Source: CAVWNR01 sp963756525
Lineage (GTDB): Bacteria; Actinomycetota; Actinomycetes; Mycobacteriales; Jatrophihabitantaceae
Reading direction: 5' to 3'
Length of the DNA stretch: 64,000 nt
Assembly: GCA_963756525.1 (NCBI GenBank)
Contig: CAVWNR010000009.1
Location: 744,001-808,000 of the forward strand
This document shows, in pieces, positions 8,634 to 16,470 of this stretch. Position 1 is the stretch's first letter. Each line of letters begins with the position of its first letter. The translations under genes were made by a program, and so were the position numbers. The notes under the pieces were generated by a model. It was not told where the DNA came from. It searched no databases and saw only the letters and a program-made list of their open reading frames with translations.

Positions 8634-9710
8634 GTGACCAGCACTGACGCACCCCCGTTCAACATCGGAGTCCTGGGCTGCGGTCAGATCGCCCAGGCCG
8701 CGCACTTCGTCGCCTGCCGCAAAGCCAAGACCGCGCAGCTGTACGCCATCTGCGACTCCGCCGACGACCTGCTGGACCGCATGGTGGCCATCCATCAGCC
8801 CACGGTCTGGTACACCGACTACGACAAGATGCTCGCCGACGACGCCGTCGACGCCGTCATCGTCGCGGTCGCCGACCAGTTCCACGTCCCCCTGGCCATG
8901 CGCGCCCTCGATGCCGGCAAACACGTCCTGGTCGAAAAGCCCATGGCCACCACCGTCGAGGACGCCGAGGATCTGCTGGCCGCGACCGAGCGCGCCCAGC
9001 GGGTCGTTCTGGTCGGGCACGAGAAGCGCTACGACCCGGGCGTCGCGTTCGCGCATGACTTCATTGCCGAGCAGATCGGTGAGCTGATCGGGCTCAAACA
9101 CTGGTACTGCGATTCAACATACCGTTACAGCATCACCGACACGCTGCAGCCGATCATCGAATCCAGCGCCGCGGCCCGCCGCCCGGCCGGCAACCCGAAG
9201 GCCGACCGACAGCGATACCTGGTGCTCGGCCACGGCAGCCATCTACTCGACACCGCCCGCTACCTCGGCGGCCCGATCCGCGCGATCCGCGCCCGGTTGT
9301 CAACCAAGGCCGGTACCTTCGCCTGGTTCCTCGAGGTCGACTTCGACAACGGATGCCTGGGCCAGCTCGACCTGACCGTCGCAGTCCGGATGGACTGGTG
9401 GGAAGGCTTCCAGGTCTACGGTAGCGAGGGCAGCATCGTCGGCCAGCTGTACAACCCGTGGTACTTCAAGGCCGCCGAAGTCCGCGCGTTCTCCACCCGC
9501 GACGACCAGTACCATCAGCCCATCGGCGCCGACGCCGACGTGTTCCGCCTGCAGGTCGAGGATCTCGTCGCGGCCGCCACCACCGGTCGACCATTGCGCG
9601 GCGCCACCGCCGCGGACGGGGTCGCCAGCGTGCGCGCGATGGTCGCGCTCGCCCGCTCGGTCGAGTCCGGCGACTGGGTCCAGCTCGCCGACGTGTCCGG
9701 AGGGCTCTGA
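8634..9710 (+). CDS. Gfo/Idh/MocA family NAD(P)-dependent sugar oxidoreductase
   Basis: 358 residues from GTG 8634, chosen because AAGAAAGG precedes it; an ATG at 8604 is in frame. The N-terminus is a Rossmann fold with GVLGCGQIAQAAHF. The catalytic EKPMATT motif (Lys of EKP) follows near residue 100, then the C-terminal beta-sheet domain with GHGSHLLDTARYLGG. The family oxidises or reduces sugars and inositols with NAD(P). The stop overlaps the next gene's ATG (ATGA-type at 9710). With the isomerase downstream it points to a keto-sugar route. Confidence 0.9.
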   Translation: MTSTDAPPFNIGVLGCGQIAQAAHFVACRKAKTAQLYAICDSADDLLDRMVAIHQPTVWYTDYDKMLADDAVDAVIVAVADQFHVPLAMRALDAGKHVLVEKPMATTVEDAEDLLAATERAQRVVLVGHEKRYDPGVAFAHDFIAEQIGELIGLKHWYCDSTYRYSITDTLQPIIESSAAARRPAGNPKADRQRYLVLGHGSHLLDTARYLGGPIRAIRARLSTKAGTFAWFLEVDFDNGCLGQLDLTVAVRMDWWEGFQVYGSEGSIVGQLYNPWYFKAAEVRAFSTRDDQYHQPIGADADVFRLQVEDLVAAATTGRPLRGATAADGVASVRAMVALARSVESGDWVQLADVSGGL

Positions 9711-10552
9711 TGCAAATCGGGATCTTTGCCAAGACTTACAGCCGGCCCACCGTCGGGCAGACCCTGCAGGCCGTCCGCAACGACGGGCTCAGCGCGGTCC
9801 AGTTCAACATGTCCGTGCTCGGGCTGCCCACCATCCCCGACCCGGTGCCGCCGAAGATGATCGCCCAGATCGCGCAGGCCGCCGACGCGACCCGCATCAC
9901 GCTCGCCGCGATCTCCGGCACCTTCAACGCCGCCCACCCCGAGCCGGACAGCCGGGCGGCATACCTGAACCGCTTTCCTAACCTCGCCCGGGCCGCCGCC
10001 GCGCTCGAAATCCCGGTGATCACCTTGAGCAGCGGCAGCCGCGACCGCGAGGACATGTGGCGCCACCACCCCGACAACAGCACGGAGCAGGCCTGGGACG
10101 ATTCCCGGACCAGCCTGACCCGACTCGCCGCGATCGCCGAAGACCACGGACTGCTCGTCGCCTTCGAGCCCGAACACACCAACGTGGTCGCCGACGCCAT
10201 CCTGGCCCGACGCATGCTCGATGAGGTCTCCTGCCCCGCGCTGGGGATCGTATTCGACGCCGCAAACCTGCTCGACCCCGACACCGCCACCGAGCAAGCC
10301 ATGATCACCACCATCGGCAACGCGATCACCGTACTGGGACCGGACATCGCGCTCGCGCACGCCAAGGAACTCACCGTCGGACGCCGACCGGTCCCCGCCG
10401 GCGCCGGCATCCTGCCCTGGCGACACATCCTGGACAGCCTCACTGCCGCCGGATACCGCGGCCCGCTCATCATCCACGGCCTTGACGAACACGACGTGCC
10501 GACCGCGGTCCACACTCTCTCCGGCGCCCTCGCGGACCCGCTCCAGCGATGA
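9710..10552 (+). CDS. Sugar phosphate isomerase/epimerase (xylose isomerase-like TIM barrel)
   Basis: 280 residues resembling the AP-endonuclease-2/IolE/xylose isomerase-like TIM barrel family. Metal-ligand regions are visible: AFEPEHTNV (Glu), GIVFDAANLLDPD (Asp), ALAHAKELTV (His/Lys) and a terminal LIIHGLDEHD. It starts on the last base of the preceding stop and its own stop overlaps the next ATG, so it is tightly coupled in the operon. The likely role is isomerisation or epimerisation of the product of the neighbouring oxidoreductase; the substrate is unknown. Confidence 0.85.
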   Translation: MQIGIFAKTYSRPTVGQTLQAVRNDGLSAVQFNMSVLGLPTIPDPVPPKMIAQIAQAADATRITLAAISGTFNAAHPEPDSRAAYLNRFPNLARAAAALEIPVITLSSGSRDREDMWRHHPDNSTEQAWDDSRTSLTRLAAIAEDHGLLVAFEPEHTNVVADAILARRMLDEVSCPALGIVFDAANLLDPDTATEQAMITTIGNAITVLGPDIALAHAKELTVGRRPVPAGAGILPWRHILDSLTAAGYRGPLIIHGLDEHDVPTAVHTLSGALADPLQR

Positions 10553-11451
10553 GCACCACCGTCCGTATCGGGCAGGCCAAGCTCGCCGTCGACCGCATCG
10601 ACCCAATCCACCCGGCCGGCGATCCGTTCATCTTCCAGCACGGCATGGGTGGAGACTCCTCCCAACCGATCGGCTACCTGCAGGGCCACGACCAGTCCTG
10701 CACCGTTGTCGCGATCAACGCCCGCGGGCACGGCGCCAGCACCGACGCACACCCCGCGGAGTGCCGATTCGACCGCTTCGCCGACGACGTCATCGCCGTC
10801 GCCGACGCATTCGGGATCGTCCGTTTCGTCGCTGGCGGCATCTCCATGGGCGCGGGCACCGCAATCAACCTCGCGGTCCGCTACCCGCAGCGGGTCAGCG
10901 CGCTGGTGCTGTGTCGACCCGCCTGGCGCGACCAACCCCAGGACCGATGGAATCGCGCCGTGTACCAGCAGATCGCCGACATCATCGACACCACCGTCCT
11001 CGACACCACGCCCCCCACCGAGCATCGGGGCGACCCGATGGCGGCCGAGCCGCCCGGCACACACGACGTCGCAGAGCGAGCGCTTTGGCAGTTCTGCCAG
11101 ACCCCGACCTATGCACAGGTCCTCGCTGCATCACCGGCCGCGGCGGCCTCCCTGCGCCATCAGATCAGCCGGCCGCGCGCGGCCGCGAACACCAGCGTGC
11201 TGCGCTGCATGCCCGCCGATCGCCCCACCCTCAGCCGCGTCGGGTGGGCCACCATCGGCGTGCCCGCACTGGTGATCGGCCACTACGACGACCCGTTCCA
11301 CCCTTACCCCGTCGCCGAGCTGTACGCACGCAGCATTCCCAACGCAACCCTGACGACGGTCCCCAGCAAAGACGCCAACCCGGACGGCTTCGCCCGACAA
11401 ATCCGCGAGGCCTTGACCCGCTTCCTCGACCATCAGGCCGTATCCGCATGA
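10549..11451 (+). CDS. Alpha/beta hydrolase
   Basis: 300 residues with the alpha/beta hydrolase order: oxyanion-loop FQHGMGGDSSQP, ARGHGAS, nucleophile elbow GGISMGAG (Ser near residue 100), a late PALVIGHYDDPFHPYP and a possible catalytic His near the C-terminus that is not obvious. It overlaps both neighbours by 4 bp (ATGA). A hydrolase in a sugar catabolic operon could act on a lactone or acyl-sugar produced by the oxidoreductase, but that is inference. Confidence 0.85.
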   Translation: MSTTVRIGQAKLAVDRIDPIHPAGDPFIFQHGMGGDSSQPIGYLQGHDQSCTVVAINARGHGASTDAHPAECRFDRFADDVIAVADAFGIVRFVAGGISMGAGTAINLAVRYPQRVSALVLCRPAWRDQPQDRWNRAVYQQIADIIDTTVLDTTPPTEHRGDPMAAEPPGTHDVAERALWQFCQTPTYAQVLAASPAAAASLRHQISRPRAAANTSVLRCMPADRPTLSRVGWATIGVPALVIGHYDDPFHPYPVAELYARSIPNATLTTVPSKDANPDGFARQIREALTRFLDHQAVSA

Positions 11452-12443
11452 CCGCTATCCCACCCCCGACCGAGACGCCCGAGGAATCCCACCACACCAC
11501 GGGCAGCAACAACCGCGCCTACCTCGCAGTGGACCTCGGCGGCACCCAACTGCGGGTCGGACTGTTCGACGCGCAAGCAACGCTCATCACCCGCTGGGCC
11601 GTCCCCACACCCACCACCGGCACCAGCGACGTCGTCGACGAGATCGCCCACCAAATCAGGACCGCACTGGACCGCGCCGACTCGCCGGTGCACGAGGTCG
11701 GCATCAGCAGCCTCGGCCCGGTCGACCACGCCACCGGCTACATCCATACCGCCCCCACCCTGCCCGGCTTCGCTGCCGTTCCGCTTACCGAACTCCTGCA
11801 AGGCCGCCTCTCGATCCCGGTCTCGGTGATCAATGACGCCAACGCCGCCGCGCTTGCCGAATGGCGCCTGGGCGCTGGACAAGGCGCCGAACACTTCTGT
11901 TTCGTCACCGTCAGCACCGGCATCGGCTGCGGGCTGGTCATCAACGGCCGCCCGCTCATCGGCCGCAACGGCACCGCGGGCGAACTAGGCCGAATCCTCA
12001 TCCCCGGCCACGACGGCACTGCTGCGCGCCTTGAAGACCTCGCCTCCGGGAGTGCCATCGCCCGTGCCGCCCAAGACGCTGTCGCCACCGGCTCCGCGCC
12101 CCACCTCGCCGAGTTCGCCGGCAACCAGCCCCTCACCGCCCGCCTGGTCGCTGCCGCCGCCGCCCACGGCGAACCGACCGCCCTAGAAATACTCACCGCC
12201 GCCGCGACCCTACTCGGCACCGCCCTGGCCAATCTCGTCCGCCTCGTCAGCCCCGACGTCATCGCAATCGGCGGCGGGGTATCCCAATCCGGATTGGCGT
12301 ACTGGACCCCACTGCGCCACGCCTTCGAAGACTCTCTCCGGTTCGACCTCGCCCACCTACCCCCTTTGGTGCCCACCCGACTAGCCGACGACGCCGGCCT
12401 CTACGGAGCAGCTCTCACCCTTCTCGACAAATGCCGACACTGA
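11448..12443 (+). CDS. ROK-family sugar kinase
   Basis: 331 residues with the ROK/hexokinase ATPase core: LAVDLGGTQLRVGLFD (phosphate 1), INDANAAALAEWRLGAG with catalytic Asp, TVSTGIGCGLVINGR (phosphate 2), and AIGGGVSQSG (adenosine). No N-terminal HTH is present, so it is an enzyme rather than a repressor. The zinc-binding CxCGxxGC motif found in most ROK kinases is absent: after AGELGRILIPG the chain goes straight to ARLEDLASGSA. Last gene of the operon, overlapping the hydrolase by 4 bp. It probably phosphorylates the processed sugar. Confidence 0.88.
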   Translation: MTAIPPPTETPEESHHTTGSNNRAYLAVDLGGTQLRVGLFDAQATLITRWAVPTPTTGTSDVVDEIAHQIRTALDRADSPVHEVGISSLGPVDHATGYIHTAPTLPGFAAVPLTELLQGRLSIPVSVINDANAAALAEWRLGAGQGAEHFCFVTVSTGIGCGLVINGRPLIGRNGTAGELGRILIPGHDGTAARLEDLASGSAIARAAQDAVATGSAPHLAEFAGNQPLTARLVAAAAAHGEPTALEILTAAATLLGTALANLVRLVSPDVIAIGGGVSQSGLAYWTPLRHAFEDSLRFDLAHLPPLVPTRLADDAGLYGAALTLLDKCRH

Positions 12444-12575
12444 CACGAACACTGCTCGCCGCACCCCGACGCAAAATCTGGCTCCCCCAGCATGAGCGCA
12501 CTCATCGCAGGATAAGGCCATCTAACAATTTCGCGATCATGCCGCGAGCCGGAAGTATTGGCGGCTGGGTCGCGG

Positions 12576-13184
12576 TTATCGCCTGGAGCGGCGTACCGCG
12601 TCGCGGCCTTGTGCAATGAGGCGGTCGAACAGGGCGCGGACCGCGGCCGCCTGGTCTCCGATCGGGCGGATGCCGGGAAGCAGGTCGAGCAGGGTGACCG
12701 GCGGGGCCTGTACTCGGGAGTGCTCGGCGGTGATCTTCGTCGGGTCGGTGAGCACGTGCGCGAAGACGGCCAGGGTCAGGTGGCCGTCAAGCGCGGCCGA
12801 GGGTGCGAGCAGCCCGTCGAAGCCGGCGGCGCGGGCAAGCTCGGCCAGCTGCTGGCACGGCCGGTAGTCGTCGCCGACCAGCTCGTCCTCGCCGACCCCC
12901 AGCTGGTCGCGCACCCGCGGGTCGGTCAGGTCGAGCACCCGCAGTCCGGTGACCTGGACCCGGCCGACCCGCCGCCGAAGCTGAAACGGCGACAGTTCAG
13001 GGCTTTGGGTGTGCCGCAGCAGCTCGGCCCACGCGGACCGTTCGCGGGACGAGGCGTACCAGACGCCGGGCTGGCCGCGGCGCTGATAGCGGGCATCGAC
13101 CACCGCCGGGTCGGCGCAGTCCAGCAGCGCGAACCGCGGCGCGTTCTGGTGCCACCAGCGGCCCGAGATCACCAGCGACGGCAA
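12576..13184 (-). CDS. RES-domain toxin
   Basis: 202 residues from a TTG at 13184 (a GTG at 13169 is possible). The RES domain is recognisable by the conserved Arg/Tyr/Glu pattern (ARYQRRGQPGVWYASSRERSAWAELLRH) and the Ser-rich C-terminal region (GFDGLLAPSAALDG). RES toxins of the MbcT class degrade cellular NAD+. It follows the Xre/DUF2384 antitoxin gene by 20 bp on the same strand, the usual antitoxin-first order. It sits in the island between the sugar operon and the integrase stub. Confidence 0.85.
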   Translation of the reverse strand: MPSLVISGRWWHQNAPRFALLDCADPAVVDARYQRRGQPGVWYASSRERSAWAELLRHTQSPELSPFQLRRRVGRVQVTGLRVLDLTDPRVRDQLGVGEDELVGDDYRPCQQLAELARAAGFDGLLAPSAALDGHLTLAVFAHVLTDPTKITAEHSRVQAPPVTLLDLLPGIRPIGDQAAAVRALFDRLIAQGRDAVRRSRR

Positions 13185-13204
13185 CCCCGGGCCGGGACGC
13201 CCGG

Positions 13205-13558
13205 TCAGACGTAGACACCCTCAGCGAAGGCCGCCGCGGCCCGGCGCACCGCGTCGACGTCACCCTCGCCGAGCACCTCGATCGGCCGCCGGCCGTCCAA
13301 CAACCGGTTCCGCGCCCGCAGCCACTGCCCCACCCCCCGCTCGGTGAGCGAGTCCCGCAGCAGCAACACGATCTCCCGCACCGCCGCCAGCCGGTCGTAG
13401 TTGCGATCCCGTACCCCACCGTGCTCGCGCTTCCACGCGTACACCGTCCGCTCGCTGACGTGCGCGGCGCCGGCGATATCCCGCTGCGTCAACCCGTATC
13501 GGCCCAGCGCTGCGACAATCTCGTTGGGCTCGACCGCTCGCTCCAACACCGCCGCCAT
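13205..13558 (-). CDS. Xre/MbcA/ParS-type antitoxin (DUF2384)
   Basis: 117 residues from ATG 13558. The N-terminal half holds a helix-turn-helix (LTQRDIAGAAHVSERTVYAWKREHG). The C-terminal half is the DUF2384 toxin-binding region (LRARNRLLDGRRPIEVLGEGDVDAVRRAAAAFAEGVYV). It matches the MbcA-like partner of RES toxins and should bind both the toxin and its own promoter. The frame is open upstream to 13648, but those residues do not look like protein of this family. Confidence 0.85.
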   Translation of the reverse strand: MAAVLERAVEPNEIVAALGRYGLTQRDIAGAAHVSERTVYAWKREHGGVRDRNYDRLAAVREIVLLLRDSLTERGVGQWLRARNRLLDGRRPIEVLGEGDVDAVRRAAAAFAEGVYV

Positions 13559-13601
13559 GTCGACTCGCCTCCGGTTCGTCGCCCTCAAGCTTACTGCCGA
13601 T

Positions 13602-14141
13602 CTAGTTTCCGGCGCTACTTCCGACATCGCCGCGCGGGTTCCGCGCACTCTCTATCGATCCGCCTTCGACGGGTAGAGCACGGGCGCGGCGTAGACGGCT
13701 ACGACCCGGCCCATCAGGCGACAGGCCCATCTCCTGAGCCAGACGGGTGAGCTCGTCCGCGACGGCGCGGCGCTCGGCGTCGTCTCGGCGCTGATAGCCG
13801 AGCAGATCGTCGAGCCGGATACGCCGGTGTGTGCCGACCTTGCGGTACGGGATCGCCCGCTGGTCGAGCAGGCCGATGAGGTACGGCCGGGACACGTTGA
13901 GCAGATCAGCCGCCTGCTGCGACGTCAGTTCCGCGCCTCGGGAGATCACGGAGACCGCTTGCCCGCTGGACATGCTGGCAAGCACCCTGGCCAGCAGTTC
14001 GATCGCCTCGCGCGGCACCACCGCCGTGTCGCGGTCGCCGTCGATGCGCAGTTCGATCACGTCGTCAGTGGCGTGCGCGGCGAGGGCGCCGCGCACGCGT
14101 GCCAGCGCCTCGCGGGCGCGCTCTGCGGAGTCTGTCGCCAT
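13602..14141 (-). CDS. Excisionase-type HTH antitoxin, 3' end altered
   Basis: About 179 residues from ATG 14141, preceded by GGAGGCAG. The middle contains an excisionase-family HTH (LTSQQAADLLNVSRPYLIGLLDQRAIPYRKVGTHRRIRLDDLLGY). Family antitoxins that pair with PIN toxins normally end soon after ADELTRLAQEMGL. Here the frame runs on for about 40 more residues (SPDGPGRSRLRRARAL), which are the PIN gene read in the wrong frame, implying a lost stop. It could also be an excisionase of the island, since it lies beside the integrase remnant; the PIN stub makes the antitoxin reading better. Confidence 0.7.
   Translation of the reverse strand: MATDSAERAREALARVRGALAAHATDDVIELRIDGDRDTAVVPREAIELLARVLASMSSGQAVSVISRGAELTSQQAADLLNVSRPYLIGLLDQRAIPYRKVGTHRRIRLDDLLGYQRRDDAERRAVADELTRLAQEMGLSPDGPGRSRLRRARALPVEGGSIESARNPRGDVGSSAGN
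13652..13714 (-). pseudogene. PIN-domain toxin stub (first 20 codons only)
   Basis: From ATG 13714 the minus strand reads MGRVVAVYAAPVLYPSK and stops at a TAG (13652-13654). This matches the start of PIN ribonuclease toxins that follow excisionase-type HTH antitoxins, with the first acidic residue already replaced (VYAAPVLYPS instead of the usual VYDAxVLYP). The remaining roughly 160 residues are gone. The toxin is dead while the antitoxin HTH is intact. Confidence 0.65.
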
Positions 14142-14155
14142 CACCTGCCTCCAAA

Positions 14156-14172
14156 CGCAGTATCCGCAGTAT
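14156..14172 (-). promoter_or_regulatory. Direct-repeat operator candidate for the HTH antitoxin gene
   Basis: Two copies of CGCAGTAT (14156-14163 and 14165-14172), 9 bp apart, immediately upstream of the GGAGG ribosome site of the HTH gene. Direct repeats at this position suit autoregulation by the antitoxin. Confidence 0.45.
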
Positions 14173-14214
14173 ACGCAACAACCGCAGCCCAGGGCTCACG
14201 TCATCGGCCGATGC

Positions 14215-14598
14215 CGGGCCTGCCCCAGGTCGCCGGCCGCGACCCGGACGACCTGGTCTTTGTCGGGGCACGCGGCGGCGTCCTACGTAACCTCAACTTC
14301 CGCCGCGACGTGTTCGACGACGCGGCCACCGCCGCCGGGCTCGACGGGCTCACCCCGCACGAGCTGCGCCATACGGCCGCGTCGCTCGCCGTGAGCGCCG
14401 GCGCCAACGTCAAGGCCGTCCAGCGGATGCTCGGGCATGCTTCCGCCGCGATGACCCCTCGACGTGTACTCCGGGCCCTTCGATGACGACCTCGACGGCG
14501 TCGCCGCGCGCCTGGACGCGCTCGCTCATGTGTCCCCAATGTGTCCCGAGGCTCGGATCGTCGATCTTGATGCCGCTCGTCAGACCGCTGGAGGCTAA
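14215..14598 (+). pseudogene. Tyrosine integrase, C-terminal fragment with frameshift
   Basis: The translated plus strand gives the catalytic C-terminus of a phage-type integrase: GRDPDDLVFVGARGG, the HELRHTAASLAVSAGANVKAVQRMLGHAS block (HxxR and LGH), then an extra C near 14455 shifts the frame. In the next frame it continues as LDVYSGPFDDDLDGVAARLDAL (catalytic Tyr), VSPMCPEARIVDL and a stop at 14598. The N-terminal arm-binding and first catalytic Arg regions are missing. The stop lies about 20 bp from the 3' end of tRNA-Thr, as expected for the integrase that used this tRNA as target. Confidence 0.85.
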
Positions 14599-14616
14599 TG
14601 ATTCCGGGACCTGTGG

Positions 14617-14693
14617 TGGAGCCGCCTCGGGGAATCGAACCCCGGACCTACGCATTACGAGTGCGTCGCTCTGGCCGACTGAGCTAAGGCGGC
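14617..14693 (-). tRNA. tRNA-Thr (anticodon CGT)
   Basis: Complete cloverleaf on the minus strand: acceptor GCCGCCT/AGGCGGC, D arm GCTC/GAGC, anticodon stem ACGCA/TGCGT with loop CTCGTAA, T arm CGGGG/CCCCG around TTCGATT, discriminator T and an encoded CCA. It is the attachment site of the island: its 3' half is duplicated at 3418-3461. Confidence 0.96.
14618..14661 (-). repeat. attR: 44-bp direct repeat copy 2 inside tRNA-Thr
   Basis: Identical to 3418-3461; covers the tRNA 3' half from the anticodon to the acceptor end. The reconstructed tRNA remains functional after integration. Confidence 0.92.
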
Positions 14694-14761
14694 GCGCGTC
14701 GGGGCGTGCCGGCGCGACGCGTCAGTTTAACCTGCCGCGCCGGCGGCCCACGGCGACGGAC

Positions 14762-15532
14762 TCAGGAGGGACCGGGCCCAGGCCTGATCAGCGCGAAGCT
14801 GGCACCCTGCGGGTCGGCGGCGTCGCCCCAGCGGCCATACGGCATGTCGTCGGCCGGACGGAGCACCCTGCCGCCGAGACCCTCAGCCCGCGACAGCGAG
14901 GCGTCGGCGTCGGCGACGACGAAGTACGTTCGCCAGTGCGCGGGGACACCGGCGGGCGTGTCGTCGGGCAGCGCCCCGAGCCCGCCGACGGTGTTACCAC
15001 CCACCTCGATCGTCGAGTACTGGAACCCGCCACCGCCGATCTCGGTGTAGATGTAGCCGAAGACATCGGCGTAGAAGTCCTTCGCCGCGGCGTAGTCGCG
15101 AGTCACCAGCTCGTTCCAGACGACGGTGCCGTTTTCGTTCGCCAGCGCAAAGCCGTTGTGCTTGCCGGCCTGCCAGACGCCGAACGCACCGCCGGTCGGA
15201 TCGACGGCGATCGCCAGCCGACCGGAGTCGCCGACGTCGCTCGGCGCAAGCAGCACCGCGCCACCGGCAGCGGTGACCTTCTCGGCCGTGGCGTCGACGT
15301 CGGTGCTGGCCAGGTAGGTGGTCCACACCGTCGGCTGCTCGTCGGCCTGCTTCGGCCCGATGGCGGCCACGGCGCGATCGCGCAGCTCGGCGACGTGGTA
15401 GCCGCCCTCCGCTTCGGCGAAGTGCCACCCGAACAGCTCGCCGTAGAACCGCAGAGCAGCCTCGACATCGGGCGTGGCCAGGTCGACCCAGCAGGGGGTG
15501 CCGGCGGGCCAGGGTGTGTCGCGTTCGGTCAT
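14762..15532 (-). CDS. Two-domain VOC family protein
   Basis: 256 residues made of two VOC repeats (about 1-125 and 130-250), each beginning with a WVDL or WNELVT strand and an F(Y/A)xxxFG(W/Y) helix. Actinomycetes have many such proteins, often annotated as hydroxylase or glyoxalase-like; no activity can be deduced. It reads away from the integrated tRNA-Thr and is the first chromosomal gene on the right side of the island. Confidence 0.85.
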   Translation of the reverse strand: MTERDTPWPAGTPCWVDLATPDVEAALRFYGELFGWHFAEAEGGYHVAELRDRAVAAIGPKQADEQPTVWTTYLASTDVDATAEKVTAAGGAVLLAPSDVGDSGRLAIAVDPTGGAFGVWQAGKHNGFALANENGTVVWNELVTRDYAAAKDFYADVFGYIYTEIGGGGFQYSTIEVGGNTVGGLGALPDDTPAGVPAHWRTYFVVADADASLSRAEGLGGRVLRPADDMPYGRWGDAADPQGASFALIRPGPGPS

Positions 15533-15617
15533 GCTCGCCTCCTCGAGATCGGACGGCAGAGACGCTAAACCCGGCCGCCGACAACGCTGAAGGGGCGTGG
15601 TGCCTAGCTGGCCGGCA

Positions 15618-16439
15618 TCAGTCGCTGGCGACGCGTTGCTCGTAGGCGCGACGCGAGGCGCAGACCGACGCCAGGGCGCACGCGTGCTTGCGGCCGTCCG
15701 CGCTCATCCGTACGACGACCGTCTCTGCGGGCACGTTGTGTCCGACGACCGTGCCCTCGCCATCGGGCGTCTCGACGTCCGAGCCGACCGGCGGCGCCTT
15801 CTCGGCGAACTCTTGATAGAGCGGGTGCTCGTACTTCAAGCAGCACATCAGCCGGCCGCACGCGCCGGATATCCGCAGCGGGTTCAGCGGCAGGTCCTGA
15901 TCCTTCGCCATCCGCACGCTGACCGGCTCGAAGTCGACCAGAAACGTCGAGCAGCACAGCTCGCGCCCGCAGGAGCCGATGCCGCCGGTGAGCCGCGCCT
16001 CGTCGCGCGCCGAGAGCTGGCGCAGCTCGACCCGTCCGTTCAGCGTCGCGGAGAGATCCCGTACCAGTGCCCGGAAGTCGACCCGGTGCGGCGCGGTGAA
16101 GTAGACGGTGGTGCGGTTGGCGTCGGGGATGTAGTCGACGCCGCTGAGCTTCATCGGCAGGTCGTGCTCGCGGATGAGCCGCTTGGCGGCCACTCGGGCA
16201 GCGGCACGCTTGCGCCGGCTCATCGCGGCCTGATCGAGATGCTCCGGGCCGGCCATTCCGACGAGTACCGGCAACCCGCCGATGTCGTCGCTCACCCACT
16301 CCGGTGCCCACATCACCTCGGCCACCTCGGGGCCGTCCTCGGTCGGGTAGAGGACCTGGTCGCCGACCTTCGGCGTCAGCGGTCCGGGATCGGCGTAGTA
16401 CAGCCGGCCCTGCCGCTGGAACGCGACCGCGCATACCAT
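15618..16439 (-). CDS. ricT: PSP1/RicT family protein
   Basis: 273 residues from ATG 16439 (GTG 16448 adds three). The PSP1 C-terminal core is present with its cysteine set: GSCGRELCCSTFL and GACGRLMCCLKYEHPLY. RicT (YaaT) proteins form part of an iron-sulfur Y-complex affecting RNase Y processing in Bacillus; the actinobacterial role is less clear. The gene lies directly downstream of holB on the same strand, the conserved actinobacterial tmk-holB-ricT order. Confidence 0.88.
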   Translation of the reverse strand: MVCAVAFQRQGRLYYADPGPLTPKVGDQVLYPTEDGPEVAEVMWAPEWVSDDIGGLPVLVGMAGPEHLDQAAMSRRKRAAARVAAKRLIREHDLPMKLSGVDYIPDANRTTVYFTAPHRVDFRALVRDLSATLNGRVELRQLSARDEARLTGGIGSCGRELCCSTFLVDFEPVSVRMAKDQDLPLNPLRISGACGRLMCCLKYEHPLYQEFAEKAPPVGSDVETPDGEGTVVGHNVPAETVVVRMSADGRKHACALASVCASRRAYEQRVASD

Positions 16440-16470
16440 GCTGCCCACCGCACGAGCCTAACCGCGCCGT

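Larger units (their letters stand above)
3418..14661. mobile_element. tRNA-Thr-integrated genomic island (about 11.2 kb), integrase degraded
   Basis: The 44 bases at 3418-3461 are identical to 14618-14661, which is the 3' half of an intact tRNA-Thr(CGT) gene. The offset is exactly 11,200 bp. This is the standard footprint of site-specific integration into a tRNA 3' end: intact tRNA at one end, orphan 3' fragment at the other. The remnant of a tyrosine integrase (14215-14598) lies directly beside the intact tRNA. Cargo is a sugar ABC transporter/catabolic operon and toxin-antitoxin genes. Because the integrase has lost its N-terminal half and is frameshifted, the island is probably fixed. Confidence 0.88.

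Noticed and set aside
8460..9101. A 213-codon minus-strand frame inside the sugar operon
   Set aside because: Antisense of permease and oxidoreductase genes; no ribosome site or known domain.
13827..14214. The upstream part of the long plus-strand frame before the integrase homology
   Set aside because: It is antisense to the HTH antitoxin gene; integrase-like residues begin only near 14215.
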